From: Escallonia rubra
Taxonomy: Eukaryota > Streptophyta > Magnoliopsida > Escalloniales > Escalloniaceae
Direction of reading: 5' to 3'
DNA length: 64,000 nt
NCBI GenBank assembly: GCA_033065855.1
Contig: JAVXUO010000181.1
Coordinates: forward strand, 99,797 to 163,796
The stretch's first letter is position 1; each line of letters starts with the position of its first letter. Made by a program: the position numbers and the translations under genes. The notes under the pieces were generated by a model. It was not told the DNA's origin. It did not search any database and saw only the letters and a program-made list of their open reading frames with translations. This document shows positions 1 to 13,799 of this stretch, in pieces.

Positions 1-790
1 CCGGGCCTGCCGAAGGCAAACCTAGGCCTAGGCCCAATATCTAGGGCCGGGCCTAGGCCCTTTTTTTTTTTGGACAAAATTCTTTAGCTATTCTTCGTAT
101 AACAAGAATTAATACTTACTAAATTTGGTTGATAGCATTTTACAATAATAGGAAGTTGTATCTATTGTAGCATTACCAAGAAATTGACACTAACCATATT
201 TAGTAGTCATCAATATCAACAAATAGGAGGTTGTATCTTCTAGTTACAATCCAAGTTGCAGGTAAAATAATCTTTTTGTTTTTTTCATATTCCAAGCCAC
301 TGCTAGTCTCATAAGAATAGTAATCTAGCCTATAATAATCTTGACCTTTTTTGACCTTTTGAAGATTTCTCAAACTTGTCATCTTTAAAGGACTACTAAT
401 AATTTAGTATAAGAGTTATGAATTGTTTATTGTAGACCCACAACAAAATCTAATTCCGTATCATTTCAATCTTTGCGACAAATATATCTATAAGTTCGAA
501 CTCATGTGGACTTATTAGTAGTGGAATTTTGGAAAAGGGGTGGAAGAAAGGGGGTGGAAGAAAGGGGGGAAAAGCAAGAAATTAAAAAAAGTGGGGCCAA
601 ACCCGGGCCAAACCCGGGCCGCAGACCGGGCCAAGCCCGAGCCGTTTTCCAGATTTTGAAGGCCTGGTCCAGGCCCCAGGCCCTCTGCACGCGGGCCGCT
701 ACTGTTCATCGACGGGGCCGGGCCAGCCCGGGCCAGAACCGGGCCGGGTCGGGCCAGCCCGCGGGCCGCCCGGCCCGTTTGACAACTCTA
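1..790. mobile_element. Non-autonomous hAT-type DNA transposon, left end outside the window
   Basis: The right end reads, on the minus strand, TAGAGTTGTCAAACGGGCC, a terminus style (TAGAGnTGnCAAA followed by GGGC-rich DNA) known from plant hAT elements such as nDart. It is followed at 791-798 by CTAGCTAG, a candidate 8-bp target duplication. The segment 560-790 is dense in GGGCC/GGCCC motifs, and 1-60 holds the same motif type, as expected of the opposite subterminal region. The middle (60-500) is AT-rich and encodes nothing I recognise; no transposase is visible. The matching left terminus and duplication would lie before position 1, so completeness cannot be judged. Confidence 0.5.
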
Positions 791-834
791 CTAGCTAGGT
801 TCGATTTGGGCGGGCTTAACGGGCCTTTTTCAGA

Positions 835-1425
835 TGTAGAGATTAAATGTCTTATAGTGAAAGTGTAGTTCATGTTCTAAAACAAAAAAATGAAGCAATT
901 GTCTGCAAGAATAATAGGTTACATAATACGACGGGACGGGTTGTAAAATACTTGAGCCCATATTTTTGACGTAACGATATTTTTTTGACCTTACGTCCAT
1001 CACCACGGGCTGGCACGGGTTCATTACACGAGTTCATCACAGGTTGTTCAGGTCAAGTTGCACTTTATCTTGTAGTTGCTAGATTTTACTGTCACGTCGG
1101 AACCAAAATCCCATCGAACGCCAATTCAAGATTAATGGTCTTATCATGAAATTTTAGTACATGTTTGAAATAAAAGAAATAAAAAATATATTTGTGAAAA
1201 TAATTGGATACATAATACTATAAAACAGACGGGATGCATTGTAAAATACTTAGTCTTCGTTAAGCCCATGTTGTTGACGTATTGAGATTGATAATTTATA
1301 CGTCAGTTAATTACAGTTTGTTCAGTTAAGTTGCACCTTAATTTACAGTTGCTAAATTATATTGTCAAGAAGCGGACTTCCATCGAACAAATCATCGCCA
1401 TTTGAATGAGGTTCGTACGGTTGTG
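835..1425. repeat. Diverged tandem duplication, about 275 bp per unit
   Basis: Two adjacent blocks, roughly 835-1130 and 1131-1425, share the same order of words: a track ending in acataatac, gacggga, tgtaaaatactt, agcccat, ttgacgta, then TTGTTCAG and AAGTTGCAC, then atcgaac. The TTGTTCA word recurs at 1044 and 1318 (274 bp apart). The copies are strongly diverged, so the event is old. No coding content is seen. Confidence 0.6.
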
Positions 1426-1599
1426 ACATGTAATGAATTTATCTGTGCACGTTAATGTTTTTTTTTATGCTTGCGTTTGCTTTTTTGTTGTTCTCGTTAG
1501 AGGTGAGCGCCATTTGTTTTGAGGGTCAAAACAACAAACAAACCGTAGCCCATCGGTTTGAATTTTTTTGAATCGAACCGAATCAAGCATTACCAGTTT

Positions 1600-2112
1600 G
1601 GATGATTCGGTTTTGTCGGTTTAAGTCAATTTATATCCAGTTGAAAAAATTTGCCCTTACATCCTTATTATTAAATAATGTTGTATCTAGATAATATTGC
1701 TACATTTAATCTAACTTATGTACGTGCTAAAATAAGTTATATTTATATTTTAGGAACTTAATTATAATGAAAAGTCAAGTATGTGTTTCTCACCGATGCA
1801 CAATAATAGTGAACTACACCAATGATCACCGAATCAATTTTATTCCGGTCGGTTTAGGTCAGTTTGTATCCGGTTGAAATTTTTTGCCCTTACACCCTTA
1901 TTATTAAATTCATGTATTATTCAAATTTTTGGTTATGTCGTATCTAAATAATATTGCTACATTTAATCTAACTTATGTACATGCTAACAAAAGTTATATT
2001 TATTATTTTAGGACCTTAATTACAATGAAAAGTCAAGTATGTCTTTCTCACAAATGCAAAATAATAGTAGTAAACTACACCAATGGTCACCGAATCAATT
2101 TTACTGTTGTCA
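1600..2112. repeat. Tandem duplication, about 258 bp per unit, inside the hAT-like element
   Basis: Unit one (about 1600-1845) and unit two (about 1846-2112) share the words AATATTGCTACATTTAATC (at about 1691 and 1949), GAAAAGTCAAGTATGT and AACTACACCAATG, in the same order. They are clearly less diverged than the neighbouring 835-1425 pair. The second copy has a small insertion near 1910-1935. Confidence 0.75.
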
Positions 2113-3129
2113 TTGGACTATAATTTGTTTAGTCATTAGACTCATTCATTTGGCCAATCTGACCATTCATCTAGTTGGAGTTAGGAACACCCTCATTTAC
2201 TTCCTTTTTTTTCTTTCCCTGTTGCTGCTACTACCCGCCACTCAATCACAACCACCACCCCCATCATTCAATCACCATTGGCCAAACCTCGCCGCCGCCC
2301 CCACTAAAACCCTGCAAAACCTCCATTGCCATTGAAAACCAAGACCCAACCACCCAGTGTGAGATCCCATACTTGATGTGTACCAGGGAAGATGGAGATC
2401 CCACGACAGCTATGGTCCTGGGCTATATTTGATATAATGTTAGGTTGAATCTTGTCCCATATTGAAAGTGGTACATAAATAATTTGGCCTTATAAGAAAT
2501 TGTCAATGAACTTTGAAGTATCTATTGACTCGCCTCGTTAAGGGAGGCACTGTGGTGGGGATATGAACCAACGACGTTACAGCCTCCCAAACCCATCAAC
2601 ATCTCTTCTTCCACTTAAAGCACATATTCAACAACCTAGCTCAACCTCGCCGTGGCTACCACCTAGCTTGTCCAACCAATACTTATCCCGCAAATCCAAT
2701 CCCAAAATCGACCCAGTGTGCGCATCGATAACCCCATCCACAACCACCGACTGACCGAGAATAATCAAGACTTTCGTGGTGATTTTGACGATTCAGAGTC
2801 TCTTTACACCACCATTACCCATTGATCGGCGAACCCACAAAGTCCACCAATAGGCTAATGTGACAATGGTGGCCGATCTGATGACGACAAGATATCATTA
2901 ATGTGCTGATGGTGGCAAATCTGTGTGCGTGTGCATTTGTGTACCTGTTAAGGAAGGAAGGAGAGGGGTGTGAATGCTATGTGGCGGAGTTGGGTTGTGG
3001 TGGTGAATCAGTTTACAAGGTTTGGTTTGTGGTGGTCAAGGGTGGTGGCATAGGTGGGTTGAGGTGGTGGTACGGTTGAAAGACAGAAGAGAAGGATTGA
3101 TAGGGACAATGTTGGCAGTGGCATGATAA

Positions 3130-3455
3130 TTTTGCCCCTGAATTAAGCACATAATCACTTAATGGGGATCTTCCTAACACCAACTAACATAATAACCTAA
3201 CCAAATTAATGAGTCGAGTGACTAGTTTGGAACAAATCATAGTTCAACGATCAAAGTGAAATCGCGCCAACATTTGTGTAGCACCAAAGTGAAATAGCGC
3301 CAACATTTGTGTAGCGCATGACCACTTAACGGGGCTCAACCTGACACCAACTAACAGAATAGCCCAACCAAATTAATGAGTTGAGTAACTAGTTGGAACA
3401 AATTATAGTTGAATGAGCAAATTGAAATTGAGCCAACATTTGTGTAGTCTACTCG
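3130..3455. repeat. Tandem duplication, about 175 bp per unit
   Basis: Two adjacent blocks share ACACCAACTAACA, ACCAAATTAATGAGT, ACTAGTT and CCAACATTTGTGTAG. The last word occurs three times because a short piece at 3280-3315 is repeated once more. It lies within the right part of the hAT-like element at 1498-3804. Confidence 0.65.
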
Positions 3456-3812
3456 CACAATAGAGGATAAGTGAATATAAAAGGGGAATTATTTACTGGA
3501 CTTTTGTATGAGTGCTAACATTAATTTCTTCTTTTTCTCTTAGCTTTTAAGGTTTTAATTTACTTGGCTCTGCGCAGTATTATGAATATAGAAGTATTTA
3601 ATGGATATTACTGAAAATATTATCAAAATAGATTAATATGTTAGAGCTGGTTCCGTTCGGCTTATGTTCGGTTTCAAAACATTGATTGTGAGCCGAACCA
3701 AACCGAGGCTGGTGAAAAAAAATGTTAAATCGAACAGTTGAGATTTTTGACGGTTCGCACTGAGTCGGTTCAAATCGATTTAAGCAATTCTATGGTCACT
3801 CTTAATTCTCAT

Positions 3813-6430
3813 GGGTCAATTCACGTAAATCTTTTATTCATGTGTCCATGCTTATTTTTGTAGTCATTTCTAGTCCCGTCACTTTTTGTTATTGCGCTAC
3901 ACTTGCACTTTTTTGCTCTGCTTGTTACATTAATAGGATTTTGATTTTCCCTACCATTGTCCTTGTTGCTTTATACTTCTAAACCCCCAAAAAAGTGAAA
4001 AAAAAAATACTACCATACTCCCAACACCAATCAGCCATCCGCGAGACCATCAAAATCAAATCGAAAACAATCATAAGAAAGACACTTGTAATTTTACTTG
4101 GCGCCTATTGTCCATTAAAAAAACCAAACACAAGAGTATCTTCATCCACCATTTGCTTTCAAGCAAACGACCTTGTATTGGATTGGCCAAAAGAAATCAC
4201 CCCTTTTAGCGACAAAATTGGTGCATAAACAATCCCGACGCCATCGTTGCCTTGCTTTAGGTTTAGTGGTGGGTTGTGCATTGATACCCTGACCAGGTTT
4301 TACACCAAAAAAGTTCTTGACCGATGTGGTCTATATATTGGCTGATGCAGTCTAGTCTATTCAATACCCGCATCACCTATAAAGAATTGAAATCGGCTCA
4401 GTGGTGGGTCGTGCATTGATACCCTGAATAGGGCAGTCATCTTCATCTCCCTGATTCCTCAAATGCTCATCTCCAATAGTTTTTTCGCAAAGGGGCCATT
4501 GGGGCACCTTTAACTAACTCAATTGCATCCTCAGAGAGCCCCATTTATTCACTTTGCACACACCAGCATGATAAGAAATGAGTAGAATAGTAAAGTTTCC
4601 ACACATTTCCTCTATCCAAATCTGTGATCTAGCCATTGAAGAATATTATCCTTGTTTAATTATTGAAGAACCTTTTTTGCCTTTAATTGTGAACCCCCCA
4701 CAATGGAGACAACATAATGCTTTTGATAATTATTGCTTCATTAGCATAAACTTTTGCTTTATATTCGGTCAATTGGTCGGGTTAAGTGTGATACTGATAA
4801 ATTACTTTAAATGCAGAGATAACATCTATTTTTACTAGAATTTTTTGGGCATTTAACATTTGGAATTAAATCTTGGATGATGGACACAACATTGTTCCGT
4901 GTACTTTACTTTTTGATGGGCATACATTGAGTAAACTAACTCATTTCAAATGTATTTTAGTAATCAAGAGGGTGGGAGAAATGACAGAGGTCTCGTGGGA
5001 TAACTTCAAGGTCGCTGGTTTCAACTCCCATACTGCCGGACCATATAAAATTACAATTCTAACCATAACAAGAAATATATTTCATGTTTCTTACTATCAT
5101 TCTAAATTACTTGGTTACGTAATGTCGTGCGTACCAAATTACAGTGACTAGAATTTTGATGCTCAGAGAAGACCTGATTTTCTTCTATAGTAGCCACAGT
5201 AAAATACTTGACACACGTTATAGACTAACTTCGAACTGTTGTTAACGCCTATCGGCACACCCTCTGCTTTTCCGAAATTCTTCAATTAGTTCGCGTATGT
5301 GTTGAATTGCATGCGTATCTGAAAGGAAAAACGTGACATCGAAGGATTAGGGTAAAAATCATATATTTTGTGAAACCTCAATGTTTGGCACTCCAATGCC
5401 ACTCATAGAATTCCAGCTCAAGCACTTGGCTTCCGATAGCCACTGCAAGCTTTTCTACTTTAATAATGAACCATCATTGCATTTAAGGGTAAAACCAAAA
5501 AAACATTTTGGTCACAACTTGAATCGGATCATTCTAGTTATGGTCCTATAATGATAATTAATAGTAGTTATTAAGTATATTTAGTGATTTTTCTGAAGAA
5601 GAAAAAAAAAAAAGTTCAGCCAACGAATTATTGTAACACCTTTTCAGTAATATGGAAATACATCACTTTCATATTTTTTAAAATCGAAATGAAAAGAATG
5701 AAATGGTTAGCGAATGAAGTGTCAATGTCATAATAAAAGGTGTACACTGCATAGCTTGATGATTTTATTCATTGACTTTATTACCGTGAATATCAAGTTT
5801 CATATCGTTATTCCCTCTCCTCTAATCTTCATTCTCCAAGTGCGAGAACAAAAGTCATTACCCAATTACGTATTGCCCACTGCAACATCGTACTTTAAGA
5901 GCATGAACAAGACTAATACGATCAAAGAGTTTGTAGTCAATTTTGGCGTCGTCAACATTCCAACGACACATGATCCTAATAAACTTTAGACTGCGGCAAA
6001 ATCTAGCCATTAATTTGATAACATTGTTCCACCATTTGCATGCAAATGATTTTTGGTTGAAATTTATTGATAAGAACTATAGTTTGAACCAAATTTGTGA
6101 GATTGTCTGGCAATTGCTTGGTCAAGGTCCCTTGCTAAGAAGGACCTCAGGTTGTACTCTACAAATCAAATTTCAGGGTTCTAGTCTTGACAAAAATGAC
6201 TAAAATAAAACCAGCGTCAAGACCATAAGGTGAGAAAAGTGCTGCAGCAGCCAAAAAAAATTGACTGACTTCCGATTCATGGTCTAAATGATGTTGCACC
6301 AAACCCATTAATTAATCGCTGTGTGGATCAATTATGGTTTGGGTTAAACTAAAGGACAGCCGTGGAAGATTTGGCATGAGTATACTCGTGAAAGACCGGA
6401 TGGCAACCCGTTCGACTAAATACTGTATTG
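3813..6430. other. Gene-free AT-rich stretch
   Basis: No reading frame here shows a recognisable domain, codon bias or splice structure. The longest open stretches (4578-4838, 4873-5151, 5714-5989) look like chance frames in AT-rich DNA. The block 4230-4440 repeats the phrase GTGCATTGATACCCTGA twice (about 4278 and 4413), which suggests an old local duplication. Confidence 0.5.
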
Positions 6431-6434
6431 TTTT

Positions 6435-6780
6435 GGACAGTTAGCCCCTGTAAAAATATAATATATGTCATTGAATTTATTTTTTAATAACGTAAACTTT
6501 TGGAATAGATAATAACTTAGTATGGTATTCGAGATCTAGTTTGGTAAAATTATTGGTTCAATTTTTCATGTTTATATGTTTAATTTTCATCCATACTAGT
6601 GCAATTTGCACTTCTTGGAGGTAGTGCACCTTATTTTGTCTCTTCACGTGCAACTGGGAACTTGCACGTCGTGAAGGGAAGTATTAAAGTATAACATACA
6701 TTATTGGATCCATTCTCTAACAGTTTAAACTTTTAGAGTAAATGATAACTTAACAATCTTAATCATCTAGAAGTGTTAGA
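6435..6780. mobile_element. TRIM-like short LTR retroelement relic
   Basis: Two similar blocks near 6445-6510 and 6690-6765 have the plan 'attattggatccattctcta...ttaaacttttag...gataactta', a widespread plant terminal-repeat pattern. The first is followed by TGGTATTCGAGATCT, resembling a Met-tRNA primer-binding site. A related single block lies at 46040-46260. It is small, strongly decayed and carries no coding region. Family assignment rests on general resemblance only. Confidence 0.35.
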
Positions 6781-9110
6781 TTAGCTCCGTCCCACGTAAA
6801 TTAATCATCTTTCTTTTTTGAGTCATCCCGCAAGAATTGCTCACTTTTGAAATTAAGAAAGATTCTGCAGGTTTTTTTTTACGTATGTGCCCTTTTACAC
6901 TTTTCTTTTAAAATTTATGTTTCTACATTTATTCTTTTTACACTTTTTTTTTAAAAAAGCGATCGAATTATGTGAGACGGATGGAGTAAAACGATAAAAT
7001 TAGGAGAGAAGAGCCTATGCGAGCATGCAATATAATAGAATGGACTAAAAGAGAAAAGTGTATTACATACTGTATATTATAGTGACCTGATTTTTTAATG
7101 ATGGGGATCATAGATCTCAAATAATTCAATATTTCTAAACCGGCCCGCTGAACTTAACCGAGATGCCGTCACGGTGGCGAGTCGAATCATGCAACCAAAC
7201 AATGACTGGACGCAACTGAGAAACATAATTGAGCCCTCAGCCCCATGCAACCGACACAGAACAATGGTCCATCACCTTCCAAGTGGTTGAGACTACACAT
7301 CATGGAAGCTTACAACTAAATTTTCATGCTTGCACATTATTTTCTCCAAACTTTATAATAAAAACCTGTTCATAATGCGTATGCCAGATCAAAAACACTG
7401 GGCAAGCAGTGCTATTCAGTACTAGTTGTCACACTCGACCCAAATGTTGCATGCTTCCTAACCTATAAGCAAATCACTAGAAGAGAAATAAAAAAATTAG
7501 GTCCACTTACCACGTGCATGGCACTTTCAGCCTTTTGAGGTGCCATCCCCCACCAATTGGCCCCTCAAGAACTTATCATGTTAGGTCACTTGGCACATGG
7601 ACCTGGCTGTACAACTCCTTCCTTCACTCAAAACCTTGGATACCATGAGGTTGTTTTGTCCCTAATAACTTGATTACCCCTTTTGACAAGCTTCGAGAAT
7701 AAGATTTCGGACCATGACATGACCCCAAGGAATACATGTGGGTACGTGTCCTAACTCCCGATCCTTAACTTGATGATTCGGAGATTCAAATGTCGGCAAG
7801 ATTAGGTTTCTTATCTGCAAGTGTAAGAGTTTCGAAAGAATTGTTCATCGTCTTATGAAGGTTAAGAGTTTGAGAAAGAAATATGTACATCAATTTACTT
7901 CCCAGATCTAGAGTTTCTATTAGAAGGTTGGTACGGGACTATGGGTTAGACAAAATTTTGTTGATTCTTGTCGAAGAGGAGTCTATGTGTCAATAGAGCT
8001 TTTAGTTAGCATCGATCATGAAAAGGTTCCATATTTGTTCATCGTAAAGCTCTCAAATTCCCCCATTAATTTTGTTAAGCCCATACTTGAGAGCTTACAT
8101 GCAAGTCATTCTTGTAATCCTTCATACAGATTCCAAATCCATGTCTTTCAAAGTCACAAAACCATAAGCAAACAAAGCGATTTAAATCCTTGGTCTTGAG
8201 GGTCTTGAACATTTAATGTTGTATGAATCTGAAGGTAAGAGCTTTTCTTTAGATTGTTTGAAAGGGAAGAAGGAATAGGGACGAAGGGAATAATGCGTTA
8301 CAAGGGTTATTCCCGTGGAATCAGCCAACCACAAGAGAACCAGGGAAAAGCCGTGGGGGAAGGGGCGCCAAGGACCACAAGGTGAAGGCCCGCTGCAAAT
8401 AAAGGTAGTGGCTAAAAAATAGAGGAGTTGGTGTTGAACAGTAGATGGGAATTAAACGTTGCACCTATTGTTAGCCGATCGAGGATGAGAAGAGAGGGTT
8501 GGATTATAAAAACTTGGCCACCCGTCGGTCGGTCGTATCAAGAGTCAATACAACGTACTGTATAGTTTCTCGATGAGAACTTGTTCTACTTGTTTTTTTC
8601 TAATCGGACCATCAATCGTGTGTATGCTCACAATTACAACTTGAATTTACTCCAAAAGGCTTTTATAATCAGTTTATGCATGAAGACAATTCTCTCGTAA
8701 AAAGTTAATTTACCTCGACGGTGATATTAAAGCCAATAAATCAGACACAGATACCCTGCACGTAGAAGACAAACAAATCAAGCATAAGTTACACCACTAT
8801 AAAAAAACCTTCTCTGACCACGTTAAGTTACGCATGTTGTATATATTTAAAGCGTAAAACACATATATGTATCTGTCTCGGTGTGTGTAAAAGTATCTTT
8901 CGTGCCTTGATGGCTTCTCACGTGTGACAAGTTTGGGTCAAACTCTTGCATCCTCAATAGATAAACCAGAGGTACCGGCATGAACCAGCACAGTTCAGAC
9001 AATTCATCACATTCCAATTTCTTTATGTGAGCTAGTACCTTAAGATGCCTTTGTTTACTTATAAAATAGTCATAAAACATATCTAAACTTTAACTTAAAG
9101 AAATCTTGAT
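6781..9110. other. Gene-free stretch
   Basis: I see no supportable gene. Reading frames of 60-80 codons (7987-8199 plus strand, 8847-9080 minus strand) lack recognisable motifs. Around 8250-8420 a short, more GC-rich patch occurs without coding signature. Confidence 0.45.
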
Positions 9111-9129
9111 TCGTAATGGTACAAAGACT

Positions 9130-9715
9130 TCCCAAATAAAGAGAGCTAGAGTGCTTATTTTATACGACAATCAACGACATTAAAAAATCAATAAGATGGT
9201 TTTCTATCTTATTAATCTAGATCTTCGTGAGTACGCAACTATATAAAATAAAGAATTTTTGCTATTAACTATGTCACTATAAGTACTAAAAATAACTTTT
9301 TGCTACTCTTAAAAGTTATAGACAATCTTTTATTCCTAAGTTACGTTTAGCTATAATTGTAATTACTACGAGTATATCGTACATCAGAAGTAACTAGTCC
9401 TATAAACTTTATATGACGATCAACGACACTAGTGGAAGCGCGGATCACCCATGATCGGCTAAAAAGCAATAAGATGACTTTCTTGTCGATCTAGATCTTC
9501 GTGAATACGCGCCTGTATAATATAAGGAACCTCTCAACTGTATAGTATTTTTGTTTTAACAATTTTAGTGACAAAAGTATGTCACTAAAAGTGTTTTTTT
9601 GGTCATTTTCAAAATGTTTATTGATAATCTTTTGTAAATAAAATACATTCAATAATTTTTCTTATTTCGGCAAACGAGTTGTACAGCAGAAGTTACTAGT
9701 TCCATAAATTCCAAG
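9130..9715. repeat. Diverged tandem duplication, about 285 bp per unit
   Basis: Block one (about 9130-9410) and block two (about 9411-9715) share tatacgacaatcaacgacat/tatatgacgatcaacgacac, ATCTAGATCTTCGTGA, TACGC, a tgtcacta...agt core and a closing cagaagtaactagt/cagaagttactagt. The cores with GTCACTA resemble those of the small inverted-repeat elements at 13.8 and 63.4 kb. Divergence is high, so the duplication is old. Confidence 0.6.
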
Positions 9716-9719
9716 TACG

Positions 9720-12700
9720 TCTAGAAGCTTTGTTTATCATCGACCTGGTACCATTAGCTAGGTGGTCACTTTCGTTGTCATGATCCATGTTGTCTCAAGG
9801 AACCAAATTAGGACAAGTAACCAGATTAGGACAAAGTTAGAAGGTAAAAACAAATGAGGTGTTTAATGGGTGTGGGATTTGTCCTTTCGAAGGAGAGTCA
9901 TTGGGAACCTATTCTATGTAATCTTTTGGACTGCACAAAAGTCTTCCTATTTGTGAAGAAAAACAAAATGTGTGCACTTTTATTGAGCACTAGGCCTCCC
10001 TCTCTGGCTTGCTTTCTAGTAATTCATATGCTTAATTGGTTCCCTTGTTCCTATTTCATAACAATTTGGTACCATTGTATTTATTTGACCTTAGCTACTA
10101 CATTGGACTGCTCAAACAAACATTTGTAACAGCATTTATAATCTGTAGACAGCCACCAAACGTCTGGCACAAGGTTGGTTTTAGGAGGAGGGTCAGTGCC
10201 TGACGATCGGACCACCCGCTACGGTTAGTGATGACCTCGATCGATCGCTAGGCGAGATGGCGCACTACGGGATCTTATTGACTACATTATCTTTCATTCA
10301 TTGTACCCGTTACGCTTTATGATGTATTTCTAGAACCAACAATATTATTCGGGTGAGGCATCAGCACTTTTTTTTTTTAACTAAATCCATGCTCGTGTCA
10401 CTTAAAAGTTTAAAAGTATCGTTAATATGTTTTTTGCTGACAAAAGGAAGTGAATTTAAGCAATAAAAATACAAATTTAATTCCATGCACCCTGTAATTT
10501 CTCGTTCCAAAGTGGAAAAAATATAAAATTAAAGCCAAGAAACCAGCACCACCATGCACTTGCTTTTATTTATTGAGATGCATTGATGTACTTGTCGTGA
10601 AGATGACTCCACAAGATGATAGTATTATTGTATAGTTCCTATTGATACGCCATATATTTTGGTTCTTTAATGAATAAGTCATGCAAGGCTTGCATGCGAT
10701 GCCTAATCATTCTTAAATATATACACATCTCATCATAGACGAACGAAACTGACCTCCTTGATTCGTTTAGAACCCCCTATTATCATGTCTGAGTAGGATA
10801 GTTTTTGTATGATCCTATAATCTTACGATCGAATCTAAAAAGTGGATTACAAAGATCCGACTCACAACAGCCACTGCATTCGTATGACATAATTCTTTTA
10901 TCAAAGATAAAATTGTTGTTTATACACAACTTGGGTTATAGATCGAGACAAACCTAATCTCATAGTCCAGGCATGCATGGCAGATCATACCAAGACCTTT
11001 GCTTGTTTGTTACCAGAAGTCTCATGATAACACCTAATTAAGATGTTTAAGGAGGAGGTTAGGTGTTGTGGACAGATTACAGAGGTGTGGACACCTATCC
11101 CTGAATCCTGAAATCATGTCCTTTGAATGCTACCTGCCTAAAGTGTGAATGTCCCTTTCATCCCCCTCTCTCACTTCTCTATCAACTTCTTATTATTATT
11201 GTATTAATTATACTTGTTTTTTAAGCTCGCGCGCTTCCAGTTTTCTACATGAATGTCTTCCCAAAGTATCCTGATCCTGGACCCCTTGATCCAGAACTAC
11301 GTGGGAGGCAAATAAGTTGTCAACTACTGCACAGTTTTGTGAACTTTAAATAAGTTGTAATTACTTACCGTACAACTAAATATCACGAACAAGTGGAGTT
11401 CCCTTCCACGCATTGAAGTGTTTTGAGTGCAAGCCTTCCCAAGTAGCCATGGGGGACAGAGGCATGAATTCTCGGATAATCACAAGTCACACCGACGTAA
11501 TGTGTCACTTTCTTCATCTCATAGTTCCTTACAACCCGAATGATATATACAATTGTCTGTAAAGAAGACATAAAGCGCCACTAAAGATTATACGATGCTT
11601 ACGTACAATGTCGACACGCCGTTAAAACCTAGCTAGAGAGGGTTTTGCGATTGAGTTCAAACATAACTTTTACAAAAGAAACGCATGTTTTGAAACGTTT
11701 TGTCGCTTGTTTTTGAGTCAATGATCGAAATAATTCTTGAATAGATTACTAGTAAACTAACTTCGTTCGAAGTTGATGATTATGTTTTGGAAGCCATAAC
11801 GTATGGGTAAATATTTGGGCGGTAATCGCAAACTTTATCGATACTAGCCTAAGAAGAAAAACGCTATCTTTGTCTTTGTCGTAGAGATTGCATCAGAAAA
11901 CAAAACGCATGAAAGACGAGAGCGTCTACCCTCACAAATATCACAAACAAGAGGGGCTAGCTGCGAAATTTCCTCGAATACCAATCCTAGTACCACAAGA
12001 TCTTTACTAGGTCAAAACCTAACCCCCTGTTTCCACCACTTACTTCGAGGAATCTTTATGAACTGGGTCTCTTCCCCAAGTACCCAACAGGTTCCTGGTA
12101 ATAACTCGTGGCAGAATTGCCGCTGCCACAGGGAAACTTGCAATTGTGAACTTGTGTACCATGTCCTCTGTTGAGTAGATATGCTGCTACAGCTTTATCT
12201 CGAAACCCGTGAGAAAGATGAACCAAAGATCCGTCGTCGTTTGTACAACGCACAGACCCCACCTGGGCCCGGTGTGAATGGGAGTCGCTCTGTTTTCTTC
12301 TTCACGTAATAATCGTTTAAGTTAAGAAGATAGGATCATTCTCAGCCTCATGTGTCTTCGTAGCCCTCATCATCTTGATATCTCCTCAAAGGTTCTATCT
12401 AGCCTGTAGGTTTTGTACACACATTGATACCGTATCTATTATTCAAAATTGTTTTTTTTTTTTAATAAAAAATAATGGACGGTTCAGAACGAACAATTTC
12501 AACGATCTAAAACGTATGTTCAAGACTTTTTATCCAACATACCTAAACGGTGAAATCAGACAGTATTCGCTCCCAATATATAGAATTTTACTGTTAGTCC
12601 AACAACTTTAAATGCTGAAATTATGCAATATTCACACCTTATATTTGGAATTAGTGCATTTTATTTTGTCGTTGAATTTTAAATTGATGATTGAAGTCTC

Positions 12701-13780
12701 GCTAAGCTAACGGCCCTTTTGAGGTGGACTTATTCAATTAGAGGTGATATTATCATACTCTTATTCTAGAATTTCGAAACAATGGACCGTTTAATTAATT
12801 AGACTATAACGTGTAACATTGTGAACGGTGGAAACCTAGAATAAGGGTAAAGTAATAAAGATATTTAATTGCCTTGGATCAGGAGTGTCAAGATCGAGTG
12901 ATGCTTGATTCATCTGGACCAAAGATAGAAGCTATATTACATTTTTGCCCCTTGAGATATTATGTTCAAGAAAACTAGGCCTTAATACCCAAAACTGTTA
13001 GTGTTTAGAGAAGCTAGCTCCCTCCAAAAATTGCTACTTTGTTCGCTTTTTCTGAACCGTGCCCGCGGTACAAGAATTCTCTCGTGTCGCATCTAATTCA
13101 AAATCAATTGGTAACGAGAGCAGAGACGTACAAAACTTATATATCAAAGTATTATTTGTTATTTACTCAATGTTGGATTAATATCTCTCAACACGGCCCC
13201 TCACGTGTGACCCGACTAATTTTGAACTTTTAAGTGGACCTAGCACGCGGAGAAAATGACTAGATAACATTGAGGAGTTACTTTTTGAATTTGTTTACCG
13301 GGTCTGAATCGACCAAATATGATATTATGTGAAAACATCCGATTCAAAATCATTTGTAAACGAGAGAAGAGACATTTAAAACTTATATTTTAAAGTATTA
13401 TTATTGTAGAGGTCCATGACACATCCTCCGTCAAGTCTTTTTGCCTTTCGCTTACCCACTTTGAGAGATGCTGTAAGCTCAAGAAGACCTCCCCGACTGA
13501 AGAAGTCGGAGAAATTGCTAGAGTTACGGAACGTCACACCTGGTAAAGGTAAAAGGCTTCTACAAGGCTCTTTATCCACTTTCCGTTCAATTCGGGGTTT
13601 CCAACGTTTGTTATGTTTGTGGTTTGGTAGGGTAGTTGTGTTTCTTTGCTCTCATCTCAGTTGGCAGTACACTCATTCTGTTACACCTTGGTGCACTTGA
13701 ACCCAACAACACTTTGCGTTCGGATAAAAATGTATTACTCTACCAATTAATATTAAGTGCGAATTTGATTAATAAAAAAA
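9720..13780. other. Gene-free stretch
   Basis: No gene is supportable. Open frames at 11383-11571 (-), 12056-12262 (-), 13039-13233 (+) and 13416-13700 (+) are short and unlike known families. The frame 13416-13700 overlaps an opposite-strand frame of similar length, which argues for chance. Confidence 0.45.
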
Positions 13781-13799
13781 AAGAATAATTTTTTGTTGA

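Larger units (their letters stand above)
1498..3804. mobile_element. Non-autonomous hAT-like element with imperfect ends and 8-bp target duplication
   Basis: The left end starts TAGAGGTGAGCGCCAT and the right end, read on the other strand, starts TAAGAGTGACCATAGA. The flanking 8-mers are GTTCTCGT (1490-1497) and ATTCTCAT (3805-3812), six of eight identical, which fits the 8-bp target duplication of hAT elements. Both subterminal regions carry CGGTT/AACCG words (1550-1630 and 3640-3780), typical binding-site clusters for this superfamily. The interior holds tandem duplications and CCACC-rich DNA at 2230-2330 and 2640-2760 but no recognisable transposase. Confidence 0.5.

Noticed and set aside
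7138-7180. CCCGCTGAACTTAA phrase resembling the start of 25S rRNA
   Set aside because: The similarity stops after a few bases and the flanking sequence does not follow rRNA.
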